A stretch of 64,000 nt of DNA from Symbiodinium natans. Taxonomy: Eukaryota; Sar; Dinophyceae; Suessiales; Symbiodiniaceae. Location: NCBI GenBank assembly GCA_905221605.1, contig CAJNDS010002556.1, positions 244,001 through 308,000 of the forward strand, given 5' to 3'. Below are positions 9,854-22,209 of this stretch, in pieces; the stretch's first letter is position 1; every line of letters begins with the position of its first letter. A model generated the notes under the pieces. It saw only the letters and a program-made list of their open reading frames with translations. It did not search any database and was not told the origin of the DNA. Made by a program: the position numbers and the translations under genes.

Positions 9854-10019
9854 CTGTTTAGGGTTTAGGGTTTAGGGTTTAGGGTTTAGGGTTTAGGGTT
9901 TTTGGTTTAGGGTTCAGGGTTTAGGGTTCAGGGTTTAGGGTTTAGGGTTGAGGGTTGAGGGTTTAGGGTTGAGGGTTGAGGGTTTAGGGTTTAGGGGTTA
10001 GGGTTTAGGGTTTAGGGTA
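9854..10019 (+). repeat. TTTAGGG array with TTGAGGG variants
   Basis: About 24 units. The second half includes interspersed TTCAGGG and TTGAGGG variants. Confidence 0.9.
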
Positions 10020-10039
10020 TCAACAGTATAACCATGGAT

Positions 10040-10216
10040 CTCGCATGTGGTTCAAAGGCTGGTGCTTGTTGATGTCGAGCTCGGCGCGAAGGGTTTCGTG
10101 GCTGATATGCAGCAGCCTGTGGCAACCGTCGGCAGACCCATACACGTCGCAGGGAAGCCCGCGCTCGAAGACATCCACCAAGGACTGGGAGTACTCCAAA
10201 GGGATTGTCTCCTTAT
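10040..10216 (-). CDS. Candidate exon, unknown hydrophilic protein
   Basis: About 58 minus-strand codons are open between telomeric arrays. The peptide has a balanced composition (contains SLVDVFERGLPCDVYGS and HISHETLRAELDIN) and looks like a real protein segment. It begins after a possible acceptor AAG|G at about 10216. It is the strongest of several minus-strand islands between 8 and 18 kb, which could be exons of one long gene or unrelated fragments. No family is recognised. Confidence 0.35.
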
Positions 10217-10442
10217 TGTCACGTCACACACTGGCTAGCAAACCTCTAGCACATTTGACAGCAAAACCCCCAAACCTCGATTTGCACATACGATACGTTA
10301 GGACGAAAACTAAGCCCTAAGCGATAAGCCCTGAGACCTCAGCCCTAAGCCCTAAGCCCTAAGCGTCACAAAGGTGTAGGTAGTCGCTACAACTGCCGTG
10401 GTCCTAGAACTCAGAAAACCTAAACCCAAAACCCGAAACCCG

Positions 10443-10502
10443 AAACCCTAAACCCTAAACCCTAAACCCTAAACCCTAAACCCTAAACCCTAAACCCTAA
10501 AC
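10443..10502 (-). repeat. CCCTAAA array
   Basis: About 8.5 tandem units with the C-rich strand on top. Confidence 0.95.
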
Positions 10503-10505
10503 CCA

Positions 10506-10585
10506 AGCACATCGTCCCCGGCCTTCTCAGCCACAGGATTCGCGGATGCCAGCGGAGCCTGCGCACCCGAGGAAGCCCCTCACCT
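10506..10585 (-). CDS. Candidate exon island, unknown protein
   Basis: A GC-rich island bounded directly by a CCCTAAA array on one side and TTTAGGG on the other. The minus strand is open and rich in Ala, Pro and Ser (contains APLASANPVAEKAGDD). No family is recognised. Confidence 0.22.
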
Positions 10586-11732
10586 AAACCCCCCAAGGGC
10601 TTGGGGTTTAGGGTTTAGGGTTTAGGGTTTAGGGTTGAGGGTTAAGGGTTAAGGGTTAAGGGTTTAGGGTTTAAGTTCCCTCAAACCCCAACTGAAGCTG
10701 ACAAGCCCTGAACCTTCTTGACTGCAAGCCCTGCCTCAGCCCAAAGCCACAGCTTAGCCAAGTGCCCTGATGGATCTGTCAACTTCGACCAGCCGACAGG
10801 GGGGGGTTTCCGAAAACAGGGGTACCCTTTAAGGGGATTCTATTCTATTTGGGGTCTAAAAGTGCTACCCCCTATTTTGGGAAAAATACCCCCATGAGCC
10901 CCTAACGCTCAAAAAAAACCCGCGCCAAGGTTCAGAGTTTAGAGGGCTTAGGGCTCTGGTGCCCTGAACTCTGGGTTGATGGCTTTATAGGGCTTAGGGT
11001 TGAGGGGTTTAGGGTTTAGGGTTTAGGGTTTAGGAGAACATAAGCAGTCTTTGAGGGTTACCCGGTTGGGCCCGAATACCTTGCTGCATGAGGCCTTGGT
11101 CTAACCCCTGGGCGCCCGAGGGTCAGATTTCAACGAACTCCTCAGGGGATGAATACCCTAGCCCAAAAAAGCCCCAAGACTCAGGTCATTGGTTCTCAAG
11201 CTCTGATGTGTGGACTCCCAGGATTGAACTTCTTTCGACCACCTCCAGGACCTTCCAAACCCTAAACCCTAAACCACAAACCCCAAACCCTAAACCCCAA
11301 ACCCCAAAACCTAAACCCTAAACCCGTAACCCTAAACCCCAAACCCTAGTAGGCCCAGAACACCGAAAGCCATCTGCCCTCGTCCCCACTCCGCCCTAGC
11401 GCGGGGCCTGCCGCACAATGCTGAGATAGAGCCTGCTTAGGTCTCTAGGGCTTGGGCTTAGGGTTTCTAGGGCTTCCAGGGCTTCTAGGGCTTCTAGGGC
11501 TTATAGGGCTTATAGGGCTTAGGGGTTAGATGCCCTAAACCCTGGGTTTTAGGGGTTTAGGGGTTTAGGGCTTGGGGTTTAGGGGTTGAGGATACAGTAC
11601 CGGATTCCAGTACTTCTCTACGAAGAGCTGCAGCTAGTAAGCAGACTCTAACTCTAACCTCTGCTGCATTATGCCTATCAGCACGGGCATCCGCAACACA
11701 GCCATATCCCAACCCAGAACCCAAAAACTTAA

Positions 11733-11792
11733 ACCCTAAACCCTAAACCCTAAACCCTAAACCCTAAACCCTAAACCCTAAACCCTAAACCC
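11733..11792 (-). repeat. CCCTAAA array
   Basis: About eight tandem 7-bp units. Confidence 0.95.
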
Positions 11793-11893
11793 TGAACCTT
11801 TTGCGTGTGGGGTGCGCGGGGAGGGTTCCCTTGAGCTCTTAGGATCCTTCCATCTCCAAGAACCCCTGGGCTTGCCTGAGACAGATTGTTTCG

Positions 11894-12256
11894 TTTAGGG
11901 TTTAGGGTTTAGGGTTTAGGGTTTAGGGTTTAGGGTTTAGGGTTTAGGGTTTAGGGTTTAGGGTTTAGGGTTTAGGGTTTAGGGTTTAGGGTTTAGGGTT
12001 TAGGGTTTATGGGTTAGGGTTTAGGGTTTAGGGTTTAGGGTTTAGGGTTTAGGGTTTAGGGTTTAGGGTTTAGGGTTTAGGGTTTAGGGTTTAGGGTTTA
12101 GGGTTTAGGGTTTAGGGTTTAGGGTTTAGGGTTTAGGGTTTAGGGTTTAGGGTTAGGTTTAGGGTTTAGGGTTTAGGGTTTAGGGTTTAGGGTTTAGGGT
12201 TTAGGGTTTAGGGTTTAGGGTTTAGGGTTTAGGGTTTAGGGTTTAGGGTTTAGGGC
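11894..12256 (+). repeat. Longest TTTAGGG array in the window
   Basis: About 52 tandem units, with only a TTATGGG variant near 12007 and one shortened unit near 12153. It abuts the satellite-bearing element that begins at 12257. Confidence 0.97.
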
Positions 12257-12484
12257 TTGTCGATTTAACATGCGTAGTGTATGGAAAGAGAGAGACGGAC
12301 GTCCGAAACCTTCAGCGCAAAAGAGTTCCGTCATGTACAATGGAGCTTTACTTTCTCCCACCCCAGGATGCCACCCAAAGCATCTGTAGGACGCTTAAGT
12401 TCTTAAGCGTCGCTAATATTGATAATAGTGTCTGGTAAAGAGATTACAGAAAATGTGAGAAACAAAAGACCATGCACTTACACA

Positions 12485-12522
12485 GTAAATGGCTGTAATT
12501 ATGTTCCATAATTACCATTTAC
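12485..12522. repeat. Conserved terminal hairpin of element A, left
   Basis: GTAAATGG and GTAATTAT pair with ATAATTAC and CATTTAC around a short loop, followed by TTCTAGGTAAGACT. Confidence 0.75.
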
Positions 12523-14006
12523 TTCTAGGTAAGACTAGAAAGTCGGCTTGCTAAGGCCTTTGGGTGGCTTAGGGGGGCTTACCCCCTCCTGTGGGGTACT
12601 CCACACAGAAAAACGCCTTGTTTTGGAGTAATTTTGGCTCCAAGCACGATTTAGAAAGGCCAGACAAAGAAAAACGCACTTAAAGAGACCACACACAAAG
12701 AAACGCACTGTTTTGGAGTAATTTTTGGCCCCAAGCACGATTTAGCAAGGCCAGACAAAGAAAAACGTGTTGTTCCCGAGTAATTTTTGGCTCCAGGCAT
12801 TTGGCTGGCCACGAGCACTCGAGGGTCCATTTTTTGATCCGGGTTTGACTGGGGCTTAGGGTGGCTTCAGAGAAGCCATTTAGCAAGGCCAGACAAGGAA
12901 AAACGCGCTGTTCCCGAGTAATTTTTGGCTACAGGCATTTGGCTGGCCACGAGCACTCGAGGGTCCGTTTTTTGATCCGGGTTTGACTGGGCTTCATTTT
13001 TGGCTTCAACCACGATTTAGCAAGGCCAGACAAAGAAAAACGCGCTGTTCCCGAGTAATTTTTGGCTCCAAGGCCTTTGGCTGGCCACGAGCACTCGAGG
13101 GTCCATTTTTTGATCCGGGTTTGACTGGGGCTTAGGGTGGCTTACCCTTTCCTGGGCTACCCCCACAAGAAGGCCAGAATTTTAGAAAATGAGGGGGTAA
13201 TTTCCGCTATATAAAATCTATTTAAAATTAATTGGGAATCGAGCCATTTTTCCCGAATCCTGGGGTACCCCCTACGGAGCCTCCCTGGGACCTTCAAAAA
13301 AGCTTTCAGCCTCCTTCAGACCTTCGAAAAAGCTTCAGAGAGGCCACGCAAAGAGAAACGCACTGTTTTGGAGTAATTTTTGGCTTCATTTTTGGCTTCA
13401 ACCACGATTTAGCAAGGCCAGACAAAGAAAAACGCGCTGTTCCCGAGTAATTTTTGGGTCCAAGGCCTTTAGCTGGCCACGAGCACTCGAGGGTCCATTT
13501 TTTGATCCGGGTTTGACAGGGCCGAGGGGAGCTTACCCTCTCTTGGGCTACCCCACAAGAAGGCCAGAATTTTTGGAAAACGAAGGGGCAATTTCCGCTA
13601 TATAAAATCTATTTAAAATTAATTGGGAATCGAGCCATTTTTCCCGAATCCTAGGGTACCCCCCACGGAGCCTCCCTGGGACCTTCGAAAAAGCTTTCAG
13701 CCTCCTTCAGACCTTCGAAAGAGCTTCAGAGAGGCCATACAAAGAGAAACGCACTGTTTTGGAATAATTTTTGGCTCCACTTTTGGCTTCAACCACGATT
13801 TAGCAAGGCCAGACAAAGAAAAACGCGCTGTTCCCGAGTAATTTTTGGTTCCAAGGCCTTTGGCTGGCCACGAGCACTCGAAGGTCCATTTTTTGATCCG
13901 GGTTTGATGACCTGGGTTTAGGGCTAACAATAATACTTGTATTAATACTGACAGTACTGTCTATAGAAATATTAAAGAATATTTGTATACAGACATGCAC
14001 TTACCT

Positions 14007-14044
14007 GTAAATGGCTGTAATTATATTCTATAATTACCATTTAC
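14007..14044. repeat. Conserved terminal hairpin of element A, right
   Basis: Nearly identical to the left hairpin and in the same orientation, so the element ends are direct rather than inverted repeats. Confidence 0.75.
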
Positions 14045-14132
14045 CTCTAGGTAAGACTTAGAAGGTTATTTGTTTACATTCCCGTCAAGGTGTGTTACGC
14101 TCCTGTACGTGATTGAGGGGTGAGGGTTGAGG

Positions 14133-14232
14133 TTTAGGGCTTAGGGCTTAGGGCTTAGGGCTTAGGGCTTAGGGCTTAGGGCTTAGGGCTTAGGGCTTAG
14201 GGCTTAGGGCTTAGGGCTTAGGGCTTAGGGCT
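14133..14232 (+). repeat. CTTAGGG variant array
   Basis: About 14 tandem units of a single-base variant (CTTAGGG) of the telomeric repeat, homogeneous within the array. Confidence 0.93.
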
Positions 14233-14324
14233 TTGCGAAGTCTACGGGACTTAGAACCTCAGTTGTAGCACTTTTGGTAGTTCTACTGATAGCCAGGTCT
14301 AAACCTTACCACCCCAGACCCCAA

Positions 14325-14402
14325 CCCTAAACCCTAAACCCTAAACCCTAAATTCTAAACCCTAAACCCTAAACCCTAAACCCTAAACCCTAAACCCTAA
14401 AC
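14325..14402 (-). repeat. CCCTAAA array
   Basis: About 11 units with one AATTCTAAA variant. Confidence 0.93.
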
Positions 14403-15239
14403 CTCAAGTCGACTTTGGGGGCAGCTGACACTCGGTGACACTCGGGGTCCCGATATTTACTGCTTAGGGCTCAGGGGTGGGCAGTCGAACAAGAATCTAG
14501 GGGCCTTGGTAGTCAGAAAAGGGCCTTGGGAGATCTTATAGTATAACCCTAAACCCAAGCCCTACATCCTAAACCCTAAACCCTAAACCCTCCTTAAACC
14601 CCCACAGTAGTGAGGCGGGGCGTCTTCATGGGGTCCTCAGTGCGGGACTTATGGTTGAGGGCCTATAGAGGGCATCTATCCCGCAACTTTCGGGGCTTAG
14701 TTGGGTCAGGGGGGTCTCAGGGTGTATATATATATATATATGTATGATTAGGAACGGTTTAGGGTTTAGGGTCTAGGGTTTTGGGTTTCGGGTTTGGGGT
14801 TTAGGGTAGGGTTTCAGAAGAATGGAAAGAACAATCTTACGGACGGCCAAAGCCACAGGAGTAGCAGCAATGCTCCCTCTGGATACGCTTTGTGGCAAAT
14901 CTCTTTTCTTTTCTTAGAGAGGGGGGAGGTCACAAAAACTAAGCCCTAAGCCCTAAACCGTAAAAGTAGCGGGTTCTTACTTTAGCATAATTTGTGCAAA
15001 GAAGGACCAGACTAACCAGAGGGTCTTGTTTTTTCAGGTCTGTTTAGGGTTTACGGGGTTTATAGGGTTTATAGGGTCTAGGGCTATTCTTAGCGATTTC
15101 CTTTGAATTGGGGCTTAGAGTTTCCGAAAGGAAACATGGAAGGACACGAGAGCAAGAAATTGAATGGGCATGTGGTAGTTATTTCATGACGATACGGAGA
15201 TTCCCTAGATTCTAATTCTAAACCCTAAACTCTTGTTGA

Positions 15240-15381
15240 GGCCCCGTATGAAACCTCCCGTCTGCGACCTCGCACGGGCGTGGTAGAGCAGGAGGCCAAG
15301 CAGAAGAGACGTGAAGACCTCGGGAGTGAGAAAAGGGAGGTTGATGAAAGAGAAGTGACGGAAGGCTTAGAGGGGAAAAGC
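15240..15381 (+). CDS. Candidate exon, charged helical segment
   Basis: The plus strand is open for about 47 codons and reads as a highly charged probable coiled coil (contains VVEQEAKQKRREDLGSEKRE). It follows a possible acceptor TTGAG|G. It is flanked by CCCTAAA-like motifs. No family is recognised. Confidence 0.3.
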
Positions 15382-15615
15382 CCTAAACCCCTTAACCCCA
15401 AACCCTAAACCCTATAGCTTTCGGGTGTTTAGAGGGGGGTCTTAGGTCCCTGAACTCTAGACCCTAAATTTAAGAAGAAGCAGCCAGCTCCAGGTGAGTC
15501 CCGTTCAAGCATGGGGGTTTATGGCTCAGGAGTTCAGGGGTCATAGGCATCCGAGGGTTTTAGGGTCATGGGCTCTCGGGTCCAATATTGGGGCCTGAAT
15601 AGTTAGAATAGGGTT

Positions 15616-15696
15616 TTGGGGGGTTACTATAGTATGATTGCAAAGGGACCATAAGAGAATATTTCTTATAGTAATTATTCCGACCCCTATGTTATG
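15616..15696 (+). mobile_element. MITE-like family 3, copy 1
   Basis: An 81-bp segment (GGGTTACTATAGTATG..., GTAATTATTCCGACCCCTAT) is present in reverse complement at 48511-48591. Confidence 0.65.
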
Positions 15697-16157
15697 GTAC
15701 ATGGTTGAGTGTTTCGGGTTCAGGGCTTGCTTGAGGGTCTTAAGGCTTCGGGGTCCTTGGGCTAGGGGGATTAGGGCATTTATGGGGTTTAGAGCTCCCG
15801 GTTCCGCCGTAACCTGGTGAGAATGATACAAACGGAAGGCGCCCTCTCGGGCTGATCGTAAACCTAAACAGGAATAAGGATCCCTAAACCCTGAACCCTA
15901 CACCCTAAATCCTAAATCCTAAACTTTAAACCCTAAACCCTACTGGGCATCCTGGGTTACCCTAAACCCTTGGTTGACATGGGTTTCGATTTCCAAAGAC
16001 CCAAGCCCTAAACCCTTAACCCTAAACCCTAAACGCCCGGAAACACTAAAAACCCGAAAAACCCCAAAAACCCTAAAAATCCTAAATACCCTAAAAACCC
16101 TCAAAACCCTCAAAACCCTCAAAACCCTAAAAAACCTAAACCATGAACCCAAGGCCA

Positions 16158-16232
16158 AGCCACGCTGATGCCCAGAGCGGTCCGCCACTGCGACGGCACG
16201 AAGGCGTCCAAGGTGTCGTCTCTGAGCCTGGG
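16158..16232 (-). CDS. Candidate exon island, unknown protein
   Basis: The minus strand is open (contains RDDTLDAFVPSQWRTALG) in a GC-rich island between ITR relics. No family is recognised. Confidence 0.2.
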
Positions 16233-17207
16233 AGTTGGGACCCCGATTTTTGGGGGGTTTAGGGTTTAGGGTTTAGGGTTTCGGGTTTAGGGTTTAGGGT
16301 TTAGGGTTCAAGAGATTAGCATTAGGGGTTTAGGAATTTTGGGTTTATAAGAGATCGGGATGTAGGTTTCGGGTCTAGTTAGGGTTTAAGAATTTGGGAC
16401 TTGGGGTTTGGGGGTCTGAGAAATGTATGGTTTAGGGCTTTCAAGGTTTTATGGGGTTCAGGCTTTGCAGCCTTCATTGGAGACTGCAGGGGTACAGATT
16501 TTTGCTTTGATTGATGATGCCCAGATGGGAAGATGTAGCTGCATGGCGCGCCAGGGTTCCTAGTGCTTAAACGTCTAGCAGGGCTTAGGGTTTCGGGTTT
16601 GGGGTTTAGGGTCTTTGGTTTAGGGTTTCGTCCAGGGGCAGAACGTTATGAAGCATCTGCACTCCACAGTGCAAAGGACACCCCTTTGAGGTCTTGCTCC
16701 TCAGACATGGGAGCAGTTCTAAGGCATCTTTCTGATGCCCCGCTTCTTGCTACGGGTACTTGGATCAATTTGTTTGAGTACTCTAGCCCCCGCCCTTTGA
16801 CGTGGCCGTGAACACCCCTCCGAACCCCCCTTAGCCCTAAACCCCAAACCCTAAACTCTGCAGGATTTCAAATTCCTGAAGAAGCTGGGTTTTGGTGTCG
16901 CGCGGCTAGCTCTGGGTTGAAGTTTCAGGCGGCACGTTCCGCGGGGTATCTATGATTCCCAAGACCCTTTACACCCTAAGCCCTTCTTGCGGAGGCCTGT
17001 ATAGAAGGAATGCAGGGCTTCCCAATAAACCCTAATGAACCCTAATAAACTCTAATAAACCCTAATAAACCCTAATAAACCCTAACAAACCCTAACAAGC
17101 CCTAATAAACCGGAATCACTCTTATAAACCCCACCAAACCCTAATAAACCCTAACAGACCCTACCAAACCCTTTTAAACCCTTATAAACCCTCAGAAAAC
17201 CTGAAGC

Positions 17208-17284
17208 CTAAACCCTAAACCCTAAACCCTAAACCCTAAACTCTAAACCCTAAACCCTAAACCCTAAACCCTAAACCCTAAACC
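17208..17284 (-). repeat. CCCTAAA array
   Basis: About 11 units with one CTCTAAA variant. Just upstream (17024-17170) is a degenerate AATAAACCCT array. Confidence 0.93.
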
Positions 17285-17885
17285 GATCCTCTTGACCTGC
17301 CCAGCCGCTGGCTCTCCGTGGCGGGTAAGATCGTCTGCGTGGCGGCCTTGATCGGACCAGCGAGCCAGCGTCGCAGGGCGGTTTAGGGTTTAGGGTTTGG
17401 GGTTTGGGGTTTTTGGGGTTTATAGGGTTTAGGGTTCAGGGTTTAGGGTTTAGGGTTTGGGGTTTAGGGTTTAGGGTTTAGGGCTTTCAAGAGGGCTTCA
17501 AGGGTTTCGAAAAGTCGGAATACAGAGGTCTTGTAGGATTTGGGGAGGTTTTAGGATGTTCGGGGGGGGGGGTGAGCCCTAAGCCCTAACCCCCAAGCCC
17601 CAAAGCCTAAGCCCGAAATCCTGCATAAGCCAAACCCTAAGCCCTTAATCCAACACAATACCCTATTAGCCTAAAACTATGCAAATCCTAGGCTATGCTT
17701 GGAGGGGTCTAGGGTTTGGGGTTTAAAGCTTAGAAGCCCCTTTGGGGGTTTAGGGGCTTACAAGGGAACCTGGACCCTAAAAAGGGAATAAGGGCACTCT
17801 CGTATGGGGTTTAGGGTCTGTAGGGTCTGTAGGGTCTTTATCGGGTTTAGGTTTTAGGGTTTAGGGTTTCGGGTACAGGGTTTAG

Positions 17886-17978
17886 GGTCTCGATGACAGC
17901 GCTGAACCGAGACGGGGAGCAGTCTCCTCGATCGCCTCGCTTCCTGCGGCATCCACCGGCGCGTCGACCCGAAGCACA
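17886..17978 (-). CDS. Candidate exon island, unknown protein
   Basis: The minus strand is open with GC-rich third positions and an acidic peptide (contains VDAAGSEAIEETAPRLGS). No family is recognised. Confidence 0.23.
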
Positions 17979-20326
17979 GAATCCCCCCAACTTGGGTTTA
18001 GGGTTTAGGGGATTAGGGGGGGGGGGGGGGGTAGAGGTGTATAGGATATAGGGTTCAGGGTTCTTTATAGGCTCAGGGGTTTAGGTTCACGGGGGTAAAA
18101 ACAGGGTGCAAAGTGAGTCTGACGGGGTGTCATTCGAGGGGGGGGGGGGGGGGGGGGGGGTGAAAGGCGGCTTAAACCCTAACCCTAAACCCGAAAGCGT
18201 GCCTATAATCTGGATCAGGCGTCTTCAAATTTCCACACGATAATACGGCACGGGGATTCAGGCTACGCGCACGATCGCTGAGTATTGTATCGGTTCACAG
18301 GAATCGCTTCAGTGGGTAGAGGTTCAGCTAGAATGAAAAAAGGGGGTGGTGTTGTGTAGAGAGACAGAGGGATTCAGATATGTTTGGGTTTGTCTTGATT
18401 GTTTTGCTCAGGGACTTGGAGTGAAAGTCTACCGCATCCCATAAGTCCCGAAACCCTTCACGCCGGAATCGACTGCGAGCCCGGCTTTTCGAAATAAACA
18501 CCTGAACCTCTAAGCCCTAGATTTTAGGGTTTATAGGGTTTAGGGTTTATAAGGCTTAGGGTTTAGGGTTTATTGACCCACCCGGTCCGCTGGAGTCGGA
18601 ACAGCGGCTGCCGTGGGCATCCTGCGTAGAAGGACGTAGGCGGGGTTAAGAGGGTTCAAAGTTTCGGTTTATAAACCCTAAACCCTAAACCCTGAACCCT
18701 AAACCCATAGGAGGTACAGAAACCTTCGGGCTTGATATAAGTTCAAGCTCTACAGGTCTTCGGAAAGTCTGTAGACTTGCGGGCGTAAGGATGCGAGAGC
18801 CCGATAGAAGAGGCTTTTAAACTGTAAAGAGCGACCTCACTAGGAGCTGGTTTTCCCCCCAAGCCCTACACTCCAAAAAACGCACAAAACATAGAAGGAC
18901 CAAGAACGGTGTTAAGAAGGAATAGCTAATTGATAATGAATGATCTTATATATATATATATATGTATACGATCAGTAATTATGTAGGTATGTATGTTCCG
19001 TAGTGAAGGGGCTTCCTGTCTCCCTGTCTGCGGTCCATTAGGTAGTTCGCGGTGCTTTGCAGTCACCCAAGGAAGTCACCCTGACACCTAAATCCTAAAT
19101 CCTGCAAGCCCCTAAAGCCTATAAGAACCTAGACCCCAAAACCCTGAAGCCTAAACCCCTAAATCCTGCAAACCCCGAACCCCTCAAAGTCGAAAAGCCC
19201 TGAATCGCACCTTGAACGTAGTCCCGGTGGAAAGGATCCTGGGCTGTGCTCGAGGTATCGGGCATATGGCTGTGGCTTTAGTGGGCCTAAGCAGAACTCT
19301 AACACCCCTGAAGCGCTAACAGCCCGCAACCCCTTGAGCCCCAAAACCCTGCAACCCTAAACAACCCCACAAACGCTATCTTAAATTATTCAAGCTGAGG
19401 ACTTCAGGTGGGCTGAAAACTCAAGCTCTGAAGGGCTTCTCTTGAAGTAGAGGATTTTGGGTTTAGGGTTTGGGGTTTGGGGTTTGGGGTTTAGGGTTTA
19501 GGGTTTGGGGTTTGGGGTTTAGGGTTTAGGGTATTCCTTCAGCCCTATAAACCCTTATAAGCCCAGACCTGCTTCAGGTCACACTGCTGTCTTTAAACAG
19601 CCTTTCTCTCACGGCAATACTCGAGGGCCCTGCAAAAGACAGTCCCTGCAAAACAGTGTAAGGCTTCATGCTATAGGGCTTAAGGCTAGGGTACCTGGAT
19701 GAGGGAGTCAAGGGAATTGTTAGAAATCCTGGTTCAATCTCTTGGGCCCGGCAATCATCTAGAGCCTTCTAGTAAGGTACGTGCGAAGGGATCACAGTTT
19801 GAAGAACTGCCTAAGCAAACGCCGAAGCCGCCAGCAAAACCTAAACCCTAAACCCTAACCCTACACCCACGACGGCACATTCGCTAGTCCCAGAACCGCA
19901 AATCCCAAACCCCGAATCCGGAATCCAGGGTTTCGGGTTTTAAACCTGAGTCCTAAACCCGAAACCCCAGACCCTAAACCCTAAACCCTAAAGCCTAAAC
20001 CCTAAACCCTATAAGCCCCAAACCCTGACTCCTCACAGGAAGCCTAAAGTCTCCTGGACCACGAAGCCCCAAAACGCCGGTTTAGGGTTTATAGGGCTTA
20101 TAGGGTTGATGGGGTTTATAGGGTTTATAGGGTTTATGGGGTTTATAGGGTTTACAGGGTTTATCGGGTTTAGGGTAAACCTAGGCAACAAACATGTGGA
20201 ACCCCCGCAACACACCCCAAAGCCTGAGAAAAAAAACCCAAACCCTGAGGATTGCGCTCAGGGTTTAGGGTTACGGGGTGGGGGTTTTGGGTTCAGGTTT
20301 TTGGGCTCAAGTTTCAACCCTAAACC

Positions 20327-20420
20327 TTGGGATGTTCCCCCCTTCTACTAACAGTCCTGAATAGGGATTCCTACTATGATTTTCTCTTAGGGATTGTTAG
20401 TTTAAGGGGGAACATCCCAA
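20327..20420. mobile_element. Palindromic MITE family 1, copy c
   Basis: A 94-bp palindrome from TTGGGATGTTCCCC to GGGGGAACATCCCAA, containing ACTAACAGTCCTGAATAGGG and its inverse. Confidence 0.82.
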
Positions 20421-20905
20421 GCTAAACCCGATACTAAACCCCAAAACCCCAAAACCCCTAAACCCCTAAACCCCTAAACCCCTAAACCCCTAAACCCCTG
20501 AACGCCTGAACCCCTGAACCCTAAACCCCAAAACCGAGGTTTTCAAAACCTGGCGAGGGGCCAAGAGGGCGCCGGGGCGGTACTGCGAGGGGCGCAGAGG
20601 CTAAGATCGTCCGTGATCCTCAAGGAGAAGGGTTTAGGGTTTGGGGGTTTAGGGGCTTAGGGGCTTAGGGGTTTAGGGGTTTAGGGGATTTAGAGGCTTA
20701 GGGGATTTAGGGGCTCAGGGGCTTAGGGGTTTAGGGGGGTTCGGGGTTTAGGAATGGGTGGTTCTCTAATTTGGGTTATGGGTACAGTAAACAGGACCTA
20801 GGGGGCTTGGTGTTCAGGGGACTCGGACATTTAGGAGTTCCGGGGTTTCAGGTTGAGACAAGTTGGCACCGAGAGCTTCTGGTTGAAGGGGTAAGGGTTT
20901 AGGAC

Positions 20906-21004
20906 TGGGATGCTCCTCCTCATCCGAACAGTCCTTGATGGGGATGATAGTACCCCTATTATAATCAGTATTAAGGACCCTTGGTATAAGGGGGAACATG
21001 CCAA
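20906..21004. mobile_element. Palindromic MITE family 1, copy d
   Basis: A 99-bp palindrome with GAACAGTCCTTGATGGGGAT on the left and TATTAAGGACC...GGGGGAACATGCCAA on the right. Confidence 0.8.
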
Positions 21005-22090
21005 GTTTAAGACTTGCTCGTAACTCTTTAGCCTGTAGAAAACACCGCACCCCAAAACCCCCAAACCCCAACACCCCAACACCCCAAAACCCTAAACCCT
21101 TGAACCCTCAAACCTGTACATCATGTGCATGTGATAGAGACCCTGGAGCCCTAAGCCTCTGAGCCCCCCTAGACCCTAGCCCTCGCCCACCCAAAGCCCA
21201 GGTGTCAGGGAACTGTAGCGTTTAGAGTCTCTCTCTCTCTCTCTCTCCCTCCCTCCCTCCCTTTCCCTCTCTCTCTTTCCCTCTCTACCCGGCTACCCCT
21301 GAAAAAATCTCTGTCTTGCAGCGGAGGCACGTGTAATTCAAAAGCAGGTCGTTGAAAAGCACACAGCACCTCGGAATCTACAGCGCGCAAGTCCCACATG
21401 TAACGTCATCATGATGCGCAGTGTGAGTTGTAGCACTTATCGTACTGTTACATGGCAGTTCAGCCCAATAAAAAAAACCCTAAAAAACCCATAAAGCTGT
21501 AAGTAGGCAAGCGGTGTCCCAGGTAACTCAAGGTTTGCAACACCGAAAGCGCAAGACCCCGAAACCGCAGTTCCACTCACACTTTGCAGGCGTAGGTCGA
21601 AGGGTCAACCGGCGGTGTTGGGTTTTTGGGCGGTTGGGGAGCTACGGACTTACAGGGCGTAAGCCCAGAACCCTAAATCCTGTAAACCCTAAGCCCTCAA
21701 CAACCCTGCTGTTTCCAGTTTTTTGTTTTCGGTTTTACCAAAATTTCAGGATCCTGTAAACCCTGAACCCTAGTGTTTGCAGGCTTCTGAGTGTTAGAAG
21801 CGCTTATAGAACGCTAATGAACCTCAAACCTTCGAGGGACCAGCTAAGTGCATGGACCCATGGGGCCCTTCGGGCCAAGGGTTTGGGGTTTGGGGGTTTA
21901 GGGTTTACTTAGGGTTTAGGGTTTAGGGTTTAGGGTTTAGGATTTAGGGTTTAGGGTTTAGGGCTTAGGATTTAGGGCTTAGGGCTTAGGGTTTAGGGTT
22001 TAGGGTTTACCCTCCACCCTTAACCTTGGCCTACTTGTGGAACACAAGCCCCAGGCGGGGGGGGGGGGGGGGGGGGGTGTGTGCAGCTTA

Positions 22091-22194
22091 AATAGGGTTT
22101 ATTTGGAAGCTGGCACTCGTGTTCACAAGAGGAAAAAAGGCCCCAAAACGTATACTTATTTACAAGAGCCAACTTCCAAATAGACCCTATTTTA
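22091..22194. mobile_element. Palindromic MITE family 5, copy 1
   Basis: Ends AATAGGGTTTATTTGGAAG and its inverse CTTCCAAATAGACCCTATTT. Other copies are at 28124-28227 (diverged) and 28269-28372 (part of the large duplication). Confidence 0.75.
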
Positions 22195-22209
22195 GGTCCT
22201 AGGGGGGTC

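Larger units (their letters stand above)
12257..14112 (+). mobile_element. Satellite-bearing subtelomeric-type element, copy A
   Basis: It begins CTTGTCGATTTAACATGCG immediately after a TTTAGGG array and ends GCTCCTGTACGTGA. A second copy with the same two ends is at 50243-52694. Internally it carries diverged tandem units of about 390-430 bp (ATTTTTGGCTCCAAGGCC..., GCACTCGAGGGTCC..., CCGCTATATAAAATC...). Near both ends is a related segment of about 60 bp with a conserved hairpin (12485-12522 and 14007-14044), giving terminal direct repeats. Short open frames inside (for example 13232-13450 and 13623-13841) repeat with the satellite and are probably not genes. No transposase is seen, so it would be non-autonomous. 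Confidence 0.7.
5050..22050. other. ITR-rich region 1: mosaic of degenerate telomeric repeats
   Basis: Almost every 100 bp contains TTTAGGG-like or CCCTAAA-like units, in both orientations and switching often. Tracts not listed separately (for example 8181-8340, 8880-8925, 16257-16310, 17380-17485, 19455-19530, 20450-20530, 21890-22010) hold only such units, poly-G/C runs and spacer. Beyond the exon-like islands listed, I see no intact gene. Confidence 0.8.

Noticed and set aside
13232-13841. Two similar 72-codon frames in the satellite element
   Set aside because: They repeat with the satellite unit and lack conservation in copy B beyond the DNA repeat.
20033-20215. Frame with repeated NPI units
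   Set aside because: Translation of a degenerate telomeric-type repeat (GGGTTTATA) on the minus strand.
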